Shown piece after piece: positions 9,301 through 16,467 of a stretch of 37,931 bases of DNA. The notes under the pieces were generated by a model. It searched no databases. It saw only the letters and a list, made by a program, of their open reading frames with translations, and was not told the DNA's origin. The stretch spans positions 1 through 37,931 of the forward strand of contig RFRO01000004.1 in NCBI GenBank assembly GCA_009924455.1. Direction: 5' to 3'. The translations under genes were made by a program, and so were the position numbers. Positions within the stretch are counted from its first letter, which is position 1. The number at the start of each line of letters is the position of its first letter. This DNA comes from Betaproteobacteria bacterium (GTDB lineage: Bacteria > Pseudomonadota > Gammaproteobacteria > Burkholderiales > Burkholderiaceae_C).

Positions 9301-9688
9301 GGGCCTGAGCTTGCGCAGCCACCCGGTCGCTTTTTTACGTACGGAACTCACCGCCCGCAAGCTCTTAAGTGCAGCGCACATGCGCGACTTGCCACACGGG
9401 CGCTTGGTGCGCACCTGCGGGCTCGTCACCATGCGCCAACAGCCGCAAACCGCCAAAGGCGTGGTGTTTGTGACGCTGGAGGACGAGACCGGCAGCACCA
9501 ACGTGATCGTCTGGAAAAGCCTGAAAGAAAAGCAACGCCCCGAACTCCTGCACGCGCGCCTTTTGGCGGTGTACGGCATCTGGCAACGCGACGGCGCGAG
9601 CGGCGTGTGCCACCTGGTCGCCAAACGGTTGGTCGACATCACGCATATGCTGGGAACATTGGCGGCGCAGAGCCGGGACTTTCGCTGA
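6356..9688 (+). CDS. dnaE2: Error-prone DNA polymerase DnaE2 (ImuC)
   Basis: PHP N-terminus ([17 protein letters not shown]...), [98 protein letters not shown]. ATG at 6356. Confidence 0.93.
   Translation: [1110 protein letters not shown]
7804..7926. repeat. Nested palindromic repeat-like element inside the dnaE2 coding sequence
   Basis: 20-bp arms GGGACGGCAGCGCGCTCAGC (7845-7864) / GCTGAGCGCGTTGCCTTCCC (7907-7926), 18/20 complementary, enclosing a perfect hairpin GCCCGC-GCA-GCGGGC (7880-7894). An adjacent small inverted repeat GTAGC...GCTAC lies at 7808-7827. Confidence 0.65.
8931..8960. repeat. Short REP-like motif AATCGGGGTCAGATCCCAATT inside dnaE2
   Basis: Imperfect palindrome AATcGGG-GTCAGAT-CCCaATT at 8934-8954, encoding the non-conserved segment [10 protein letters not shown]. 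Confidence 0.45.
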
Positions 9689-9697
9689 TGAATCCGC

Positions 9698-10489
9698 TTA
9701 CAAAAGCCCTTGCGATGCGCACCCGAGAATCGCTGGAAACGTGGCCACCCAGGCCCAGAAAAACCGGTTCAAGCCGAAGTACCAAAACACCAAAAAGTGA
9801 AAGACTGCCGCAGTCGCGCAAAAAAGCAGCGCCGGCAGCGGCCCGATAAAAGCCAGCGGAAAACAGCACTCCCACACAATGAAAGCCCAAGCAGCAGCAC
9901 GCGCCAGCACAGGCCGCGCTAAGGGGTGGCGGGCAGGCAATGGACCGTAAATGGCGCCATTCAAAAACACCACCAAAGCCTCACCGCTACGCCACTGCGG
10001 CTGCAGCAGCTTGACCCAGCCGGACATGAAATACGAGGTCACCGTTTGCAGGCTGACGTACCACAGGCCGGCGCGCCATCCCAACTCCGGATCACCTGCA
10101 TGGGCCATGCACTGCGCAATCAGCAAGCCGGTCAGCACGATCAGCGTCATGAAGTCACTGCCGCCGTTGAACGCGCCGCGCCAGCGCAGCAAGACCAGCA
10201 CATGGCTGATGAACAAGAACAGCACCAGCGCCAAACTGCTGCCCTGCACGACCATCACCACCACCGCCACCAGCCGCAAGAGCAACTGCGCGTGCAGGGC
10301 GGGACGGGCAAACACCCGGTCCAGCAGCGCGCGCACATGGCGGTTAGGAACATCCCGGCGTTGCAAGTGCCAAGGCCACAGACCTTCGGGAGCCAGGACG
10401 CGGCCCATGCGCAGGTATTCGAGCGTCTGCAACAAGAGGCTGAGCCCGAACAGGATTTCCAGACCCCGGGCGGCGGCGCTCAGGGGCAT
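9698..10489 (-). CDS. HTTM-like (vitamin K-dependent gamma-carboxylase-related) multi-pass membrane protein
   Basis: MPLSAAARGLEILFGLSLLLQTLEYLRMGRV...SYFMSGWVKLLQPQWRSGEALVVFLNG...; several TM segments. Family assignment by pattern recall. Confidence 0.55.
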   Translation of the reverse strand: MPLSAAARGLEILFGLSLLLQTLEYLRMGRVLAPEGLWPWHLQRRDVPNRHVRALLDRVFARPALHAQLLLRLVAVVVMVVQGSSLALVLFLFISHVLVLLRWRGAFNGGSDFMTLIVLTGLLIAQCMAHAGDPELGWRAGLWYVSLQTVTSYFMSGWVKLLQPQWRSGEALVVFLNGAIYGPLPARHPLARPVLARAAAWAFIVWECCFPLAFIGPLPALLFCATAAVFHFLVFWYFGLNRFFWAWVATFPAILGCASQGLL

Positions 10490-11895
10490 GGCAACACCGG
10501 AGAGGTCAGCATGGTTTGCGCATCCACGGTGTGCTGCGGGCCGTCAAGCTCCATGCGCAGCTCGAACTGGAAATGGCTGCATCCAGGGAACTGCGCCCGC
10601 ATGCCGTGGGCAACGAGATTGCAGACCATGCAGTAGGTCACCAGACTGCCCGGGTCACCGCCATCGGGCAGCGCGTTGATATCCGCGCCCAGGTGATGCA
10701 CCAGGTTTTGCTGCGCCAAGCCCAGGTTGGTATCCGGGTTATGGAACAAATGCCACCAGTGGCGGGTACGGCGGGGGTAGAGCAGCGTCCAGCTTCCCCA
10801 GAGGCGCTGGCCGTGCGTGTCCTGCGCCACCGTGCGCGCATACAGGCGCGGGGCGTAACCGACCGAATGGAAAAACTTCCAGTTGGGGAAAAATGCCCGC
10901 AGCAAAAACAACCAGGGGCCGCTAATGACCGGCGTCTTCCAAACCAGCGTGGCCAGCATCAACACAAAGTACGCCAGGAACAGCCACTGCGCCATGCCGT
11001 TCACGGTGTGCGGGTTGAGCACCAGCATGGACTCGGTGGCGTAGTAGCGGCCGATACGGGCCAACTCGGCCTTGGCTTGGAGCGCGGGGAACAGCCGCCC
11101 CAACGTGGACAACACGGCGATGATCACATCCAGCAAAGCGACTGGCACCTGCTTGAAGCGCGGCGGCTTTCCCGCCAGCGCAAACAAATGCTCCCCCTGG
11201 GCACGCGGCGTGATGGCCGGGCCGGGGCCGCCGATGGGCAGGATGCAGTTGTGCCGCTCAGGGGTATGCAGGCAGCCAGCAATGTAGTCGCCCAGGTCGT
11301 CATCGCTGATCGGCGTGCAGGCGGTCAAGGTGCCGTCGCCGAAAAGCAAAAAGGGCTTGCCTTTGCGCACCCGTTCAATCTGGCCCGAGAGCGATTTGAA
11401 AAACGCCGTGGGCCGCACGATGGAGTAGCGCATGCCGGAGTTGATCAGCGCCTGCTCGAAGGCCAGCTTGGCGTGCTGAAAAGCCAGCAGGGGCTTTTGC
11501 ACGCAGATCGCCGACAGCAGCACGAAGTGCGTGGCCCCGGCGTGCCGCGCCGCGTCCAGCGCATGCAGCTGCGCCTGGTGGTCGATGGCCCATGCGTCCT
11601 GCGGCGCACCGGTGCGCGAGGCCAGGCAGGAGATCACCGCGTCAAAGTGTTCGCCGCACACCGCGTCACGCAACAGCGAAACTGGGTCCCCCACGTCGGC
11701 CACCCGCAATTGGGCGCCCGGCAGCAACTGCTGGCAGCCAGCCAGCGATAACGCACCACCCACGCCAGCACGGGCGCGCACCACGCAAACCACCGTGTGA
11801 CCCAGGCGCTGCAGCGCCCGAACCGTGGCCTGGCCGATCGTACCGGTGCCACCCAACACCAGCACGCGCTGCGGCGTGATGGGTGAAGCGTCCAT
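10480..11895 (-). CDS. NAD(P)H-binding reductase resembling divinyl chlorophyllide a 8-vinyl-reductase (BciA/DVR), fused to a C-terminal membrane-associated domain
   Basis: VLVLGGTGTIGQATVRALQRLGH Rossmann motif; FQHAKLAFEQAL..GMRYSIVRPTAFFKSLSGQIERVRKGKPFLLFGDGTLTACTPISDDDLGDYIAGCL; LPIGGPGPAITPRAQGEHLF; ELARIGRYYATESMLVL. About 170 extra C-terminal residues follow. ATG at 11895 is the likely start. Confidence 0.75.
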   Translation of the reverse strand: MDASPITPQRVLVLGGTGTIGQATVRALQRLGHTVVCVVRARAGVGGALSLAGCQQLLPGAQLRVADVGDPVSLLRDAVCGEHFDAVISCLASRTGAPQDAWAIDHQAQLHALDAARHAGATHFVLLSAICVQKPLLAFQHAKLAFEQALINSGMRYSIVRPTAFFKSLSGQIERVRKGKPFLLFGDGTLTACTPISDDDLGDYIAGCLHTPERHNCILPIGGPGPAITPRAQGEHLFALAGKPPRFKQVPVALLDVIIAVLSTLGRLFPALQAKAELARIGRYYATESMLVLNPHTVNGMAQWLFLAYFVLMLATLVWKTPVISGPWLFLLRAFFPNWKFFHSVGYAPRLYARTVAQDTHGQRLWGSWTLLYPRRTRHWWHLFHNPDTNLGLAQQNLVHHLGADINALPDGGDPGSLVTYCMVCNLVAHGMRAQFPGCSHFQFELRMELDGPQHTVDAQTMLTSPVLPCP

Positions 11896-11920
11896 GCCGG
11901 GCATTGGCGTCCTATGCCCG

Positions 11921-12199
11921 TCAGTTCGCCCGGGCCACCCAAAAGGTCGCGCCCTGTGGGCCGTAGTGTTCGGCATGCGGGGTGTTGCGCGCAAGGCGGA
12001 AACCCTCTCCGGCCTGGTAGGTGCGGCTGGTGTCTCCCACCGTCAGCACCAAGCTGCCGCGCGCGACGTGGACTCGGATATCAAAGGGGTGGGTATGGCT
12101 GTCGAGTTGCAGATCGGGAGCCCACTCCCGCGTGATGATTTCGTCAAAGCCTTCGTCCATGGCTTGGGCGGTAAAGTCTTCCAGATTGGCAGGCTGCAT
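11921..12199 (-). CDS. Small cupin-domain protein
   Basis: 92 aa; DSHTHPFDIRVHVARGSLVLTVGDTSRTYQAGEGFRLARNTPHAEHYGPQGATFWVARAN is a cupin_2-like pattern. Confidence 0.75.
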   Translation of the reverse strand: MQPANLEDFTAQAMDEGFDEIITREWAPDLQLDSHTHPFDIRVHVARGSLVLTVGDTSRTYQAGEGFRLARNTPHAEHYGPQGATFWVARAN

Positions 12200-12293
12200 G
12201 GGGGCTCCAGAACGGGGTCATCTATCCTACCAAGGCACGTCAGCCCGCCACGGTGTGCTGCAATCGACCCCTTACGTCAAACGGTATCCACGC

Positions 12294-13055
12294 ATGAGCA
12301 CCCAACACACTTCGCCCCTCGTTTTGATCACCGGTGCCAGCCGCGGCATCGGCGCAGCCACCTCGCTGCTGGCAGCCCGTCAGGGCTGGACCGTGGCCGT
12401 GAATTACGCCGGTAACGCCAGCGCTGCGCTCGACGTGGTGCAGCAAATCCAGGCCGCGGGCGGTAAGGCGCAAGCTTTCCAGGCCGATGTTGGCAATCCC
12501 GTGCAGATCACGCGGCTTTTTGCGCAGGTGGACGCCAGCCTGGGCCGCATCACCGCGCTGGTGAACAACGCCGGCGTGGTTGACATGACCGCCCGGCTGG
12601 ACGAGATGTCGTGGGAGCGGATGGAACGCATGATGCGCATCAACGTGTTGGGCAGCCTGGCCTGCGCCCGCGAAGCGGTGCTGCGCATGAGCACCCGCCA
12701 CGGCGGCAGCGGCGGCGTGATCGTCAATGTGGGCAGCGTGGCCGCGCGCCTGGGCTCGCCGGCGCAGTACCTGGATTACGCTGCGAGCAAAGGGGCGATT
12801 GACACCTTCACGCTGGGCCTGGCCAAGGAAGTGGCGGGTGAAGGCATACGCGTCAATTGCATACGCCCGGGGATTATTGATACCGAATTGCACGGCAGCG
12901 GCGGCCTGCCCAACCGGGCCCGCGACCTGGCACCGCAGGTGCCGATGCAACGCCCCGGTACGGCAGACGAGGTGGCGCAATCCGTGGTGTGGCTGCTCAG
13001 CGACGCCGCAAGTTACGTCACCGGCTCCATCATCGACGTGGCCGGCGGCCGCTAG
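12294..13055 (+). CDS. SDR-family oxidoreductase
   Basis: VLITGASRGIGAATSLLAA, NNAGVVD, YLDYAASKGAIDTFTLGLAKEVAGEGIRVNCIRPGIIDTELH; ATG at 12294. Confidence 0.92.
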   Translation: MSTQHTSPLVLITGASRGIGAATSLLAARQGWTVAVNYAGNASAALDVVQQIQAAGGKAQAFQADVGNPVQITRLFAQVDASLGRITALVNNAGVVDMTARLDEMSWERMERMMRINVLGSLACAREAVLRMSTRHGGSGGVIVNVGSVAARLGSPAQYLDYAASKGAIDTFTLGLAKEVAGEGIRVNCIRPGIIDTELHGSGGLPNRARDLAPQVPMQRPGTADEVAQSVVWLLSDAASYVTGSIIDVAGGR

Positions 13056-13069
13056 TGCAGGAAAAAACG

Positions 13070-13546
13070 ATGACCAAGAAATACTACTGGGAAGATTTGC
13101 AGGCCGGCCAAGTGCGTGATCTGGGCAGTGTGACGCCCACACGCGAGGCGATCATTGCGTTTGCCACGCAGTTCGATCCGCAGCCCTTTCATCTGGACGA
13201 TGCGGCGGCGCAGGCCTCGGTGTTTGGCGCGCTGTGCGCCAGCGGCTGGCATACCTGTTCGATGGCGATGCGGCTGATGGTGGACAACTTTTTGGTCGAC
13301 AGCTCCAGCTTGGGTTCGCCGGGATTGGAAAACATCCAATGGCACAATCCGGTGTTCCCGGGCGACACGCTGCATCTGAGCGTGCGCATCACCGACACCC
13401 GCCCCATGCGTTCGCGCCCCCACGTGGGCATGGTGCGCATCGTGTGGGACGTGACCCGCCAAGGTGATGAAAAAGTCTTGTCCATGGAAGGTTGGGCCAT
13501 GTTCGGGCGGCGGCACCCGGCCGTGCCCGACCCAGCAGCGGCCTGA
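13070..13546 (+). CDS. MaoC-family (R)-hydratase/dehydratase
   Basis: MTKKYYWEDLQAGQVRDLGSVTPTREAIIAFATQFDPQPFHLDDAAAQASVFGALCASGWHT: MaoC hot-dog motif (FDPQPFHLD...ASGWHT). Confidence 0.9.
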   Translation: MTKKYYWEDLQAGQVRDLGSVTPTREAIIAFATQFDPQPFHLDDAAAQASVFGALCASGWHTCSMAMRLMVDNFLVDSSSLGSPGLENIQWHNPVFPGDTLHLSVRITDTRPMRSRPHVGMVRIVWDVTRQGDEKVLSMEGWAMFGRRHPAVPDPAAA

Positions 13547-13613
13547 CAGCCCGCCGGTATCATTCCTCGGCTTCACCAGCCAACGACTGCCCACACCCAC
13601 ACAGGAGGACCGC

Positions 13614-14618
13614 ATGCGCCCGACCCACTCTCTGCGCCGCCGCGCCGTCCTCGCTGCCGTGGCAGCCAGCAGCAGCTTGGCGCTGCCCAGCTGGGCGCAG
13701 AGCAAAGCACTGTTGCGCATCTCCAGCCCGGCCGTACCCGACGACTGGCACGCCAGGATGTGGACGGTGTTCAAAGATGCCCTGGACAAAAGCGCCCCGG
13801 GTGAATTTGAGGTGCAAATCAACCTCAACGCCAGCCTGTTCAAACAAGGCGCGGAACCCGCCGCCATGGCGCGCGGCAACCTGGAATTGACCACGGTGTC
13901 GGCTGCTGACATTGCCAAAATCGTTCCCGAGTTTTCGATCTTCACGGCCGGGTATGTGGTGCGTGACGCGGCGCAACAGCAGAAGATTTTCAATGGCCCG
14001 ATCGGCGCCGAGATGTTCAAGTCCTTCGCAGAAAAGATGGACATCACCATCCTGTCGACCTGCTACTACGGCACCCGCCAGGTCAACTTGCGCGAGGTGC
14101 GCAACGTCAAAACGCCGGCTGATCTGAAAGGCGTCAAGTTGCGCATGCCCGGCTCCAAAGACTGGCTGTTTCTGGGTGAGGCGCTGGGTGCGACCGCCAC
14201 GCCGCTGGCTTTTGGCGAGGTCTATCTGGGGCTCAAAGCCGGCACTATCGACGGGCAGGACAACCCGCTCCCCACGGTCAAGGCCGCCAAGTTTTATGAG
14301 GTAACCAAACAGATCGTGCTCACCAGCCACTTGGTAGACGGCTTGTTCATCGCTATATCCAACAAGGCGCTGGCCGCCATGAACTCGGCACAACGGCAAA
14401 AAGTACTTGCGGCAGCGCAGGCGGCCGCTGCCTACAACAACGAAAACCGCGCCAAAGAAGAAGCGCAGCTGGTGGATTTTTTCAAGAAAGAGGGTCTGCA
14501 GGTCACGACGCCCGACCTCGACGCCTTCCACAAGACCGTGCAAGCCGCCTACATGAATGCGGACTATGCCAAGACCTGGCCGCACGGGTTGCTGGAGCGC
14601 ATCAATGCCGTCAAATAG
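13614..14618 (+). CDS. dctP: TRAP transporter substrate-binding protein (DctP family)
   Basis: RRR Tat-like leader; FKSFAEKMDITILSTCYYGTRQVNL..LKGVKLRMPGSKDWLFLGEALGATATPLAFGEVYLGLKAGTIDGQDNPLPTVKAAKFYEVTKQIVLTSH. Confidence 0.93.
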   Translation: MRPTHSLRRRAVLAAVAASSSLALPSWAQSKALLRISSPAVPDDWHARMWTVFKDALDKSAPGEFEVQINLNASLFKQGAEPAAMARGNLELTTVSAADIAKIVPEFSIFTAGYVVRDAAQQQKIFNGPIGAEMFKSFAEKMDITILSTCYYGTRQVNLREVRNVKTPADLKGVKLRMPGSKDWLFLGEALGATATPLAFGEVYLGLKAGTIDGQDNPLPTVKAAKFYEVTKQIVLTSHLVDGLFIAISNKALAAMNSAQRQKVLAAAQAAAAYNNENRAKEEAQLVDFFKKEGLQVTTPDLDAFHKTVQAAYMNADYAKTWPHGLLERINAVK

Positions 14619-14627
14619 CGCGCCCGC

Positions 14628-15107
14628 ATGAGCCTTTGGCTACGGCGTGCTGCGAACTGGGTGGGCGGAGGCCTGTTCCTGGCCCTGTTTGGCGTTTTCA
14701 TCGTCCAGATCACGGCGCGCTTTGGTTTCAACAAACCGCTGGCGTGGACCGATGAAGCGGCGGTCATTCTGTATGTCTGGGTCATTTTGTGGGCCACGGC
14801 GACGATGGTGCCGCAGCGCGAGCATGTGGCGTTTGATTTGATTTGGAACAGCGTGATCATTGGCACGCGCCGCGCCATGCAGATCACCGGCAACTTGCTG
14901 GTGGGCACGCTGGCCCTGGTGGCCTTACCCGCGAGCTGGGACTATGTGCGCTTCATGGTGCGCGAGGGCACGCCCGTGCTGGGTGTTCCGCTGTTTTGGG
15001 TCTATGTGCCCTTTGTATTGATGCTGTTAGCCATGGTTCTGCGCTGCGCATTCGCGGTGCGCCAGGCGCTGCGCGGCCAGGGTCTGGACGCGGAGTTGCG
15101 CTTGTGA
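14628..15107 (+). CDS. dctQ: TRAP transporter small permease (DctQ family)
   Basis: Four hydrophobic segments, ...LAWTDEAAVILYVWVILWATATMVPQREHVAFDLI...; between DctP and DctM. Confidence 0.9.
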   Translation: MSLWLRRAANWVGGGLFLALFGVFIVQITARFGFNKPLAWTDEAAVILYVWVILWATATMVPQREHVAFDLIWNSVIIGTRRAMQITGNLLVGTLALVALPASWDYVRFMVREGTPVLGVPLFWVYVPFVLMLLAMVLRCAFAVRQALRGQGLDAELRL

Positions 15108-16402
15108 GCGTGGCGTTGGGCACATTACTGGCCGTGATGCTGGCCGGCTTGCTGTTGCGCATGCCGATTGGCTTTTCGATGCTGGCTGCGGGCGTGGGCT
15201 ATCTTCTGGTCAAAGGCCAGGACCTGGGGCTGGTAGCCGAACAGGTTTGCAATGGGCTGTACAACAACTATGTGCTGCTGGCCGTTCCGCTGTTTGTGTT
15301 CGCGGCCAATCTGATGAACGCGGGAACGGTGAGCGAACGCATTTTTGATTTCTGCCGCATCGTGGTGGGGCGCATGCGGGGCGGGCTGGCGCAGGTGGAT
15401 ATTCTGGTGAGCGTGGTGTTTTCCGGCATGAGCGGCAGCGCGATTGCCGACGCTGCCGGGCCGGGCTTGGTGACCATCCGGCAAATGCTGAAAAAGCCGG
15501 AGTACACGCCCGGTTTTGCCGGCGCTGTCGTGGTGGCCAGCGCCACGCTGGGCCCCATCATCCCGCCCAGCATTCCGATGGTGATTTACGCCTTGGTGTC
15601 CGGCGCGTCGGTAGGGGCGCTGTTTCTGGGCGGGGTCGTGCCGGGCCTGTGCATGGCGCTGCTGATGATGGGCGTGGTGCACGTCATCGCTACCCGGCGC
15701 AATATGCCGCGTGAAGATCCGATTCCGCTGCGCGAATGGCCCTCGATCCTGTACCGCGGTGCGCTACCGCTCTCCATGCCAGTTGTTCTGCTGGGTGGTA
15801 TTTACAGCGGCGCGTTCACGCCGACCGAAGCCGCCGCGGTGGCGGCGCTGCATGCGCTGGTGCTCGCGGGCGTGGTGTACCGTGCGCTGAGTTGGCGGAC
15901 TTTGGGTGGCGTGATCTTGGAGTCCACACGCAGCAGCGCGGTGATCACGCTGATTCTGGCGGGGTCGTTCATCTTGAATTACGCCTTCACCAGCGAGGGC
16001 GTACCGCAGGCTATGGCGCAATGGGTAGCCGGGATGCAATTGACGCAGTTGCAATTTCTGCTGCTGGTGAATGTCTTGTTTCTGGCGCTGGGCTGTTTTC
16101 TGGATGTGTCTGTCTTGCTGCTGGTTTTTGTGCCCATGTTGCTGCCCGCCGCGCGCCTGCTGGGCGTGGATCTGGTGCACTTTGGCGTGCTGGTGGTGCT
16201 CAACATGATGATCGGCTTGATCCACCCGCCATTTGGCATGCTGCTGTTCGTAACCAAAGCGCTCACCGGCATTCCGATTGGCGACATGATGCGTGAAGGG
16301 TGGCCGTTTTTACTGATGCTGCTGGCGCTGCTGCTGGCAATGACGGTATTTCCACAAATTGTGCTGTGGTTACCGCACACCATGGGGTATGTGACCGGGT
16401 GA
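15104..16402 (+). CDS. dctM: TRAP transporter large permease (DctM family)
   Basis: GTG at 15104 overlaps the dctQ stop (GTGA). MPIGFSMLAAGVGYLL, FSGMSGSAIADAAGPGLVTIRQM, ATLGPIIPPSIPMVIYA, FTPTEAAAVAALHAL. Confidence 0.93.
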   Translation: MSVALGTLLAVMLAGLLLRMPIGFSMLAAGVGYLLVKGQDLGLVAEQVCNGLYNNYVLLAVPLFVFAANLMNAGTVSERIFDFCRIVVGRMRGGLAQVDILVSVVFSGMSGSAIADAAGPGLVTIRQMLKKPEYTPGFAGAVVVASATLGPIIPPSIPMVIYALVSGASVGALFLGGVVPGLCMALLMMGVVHVIATRRNMPREDPIPLREWPSILYRGALPLSMPVVLLGGIYSGAFTPTEAAAVAALHALVLAGVVYRALSWRTLGGVILESTRSSAVITLILAGSFILNYAFTSEGVPQAMAQWVAGMQLTQLQFLLLVNVLFLALGCFLDVSVLLLVFVPMLLPAARLLGVDLVHFGVLVVLNMMIGLIHPPFGMLLFVTKALTGIPIGDMMREGWPFLLMLLALLLAMTVFPQIVLWLPHTMGYVTG

Positions 16403-16467
16403 TTCCCACAAAGGGCAGCCTGAGGGAGGCGCATGGATAATCGATCTACTTCGCACCCCCTATCCCC

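Noticed and set aside
10516-11751. Long + strand ORF (411 aa) opposite the BciA-like gene
   Set aside because: Composition (Arg/Gln/His-rich, no recognisable motif) is typical of antisense frames in GC-rich coding DNA; the minus strand has a clear family match.
14843-15103. N-terminal extension of the DctM ORF in the supplied track
   Set aside because: Overlaps dctQ in another frame and does not look like a DctM N-terminus; GTG at 15104 with a 4-bp overlap to dctQ is a better start.
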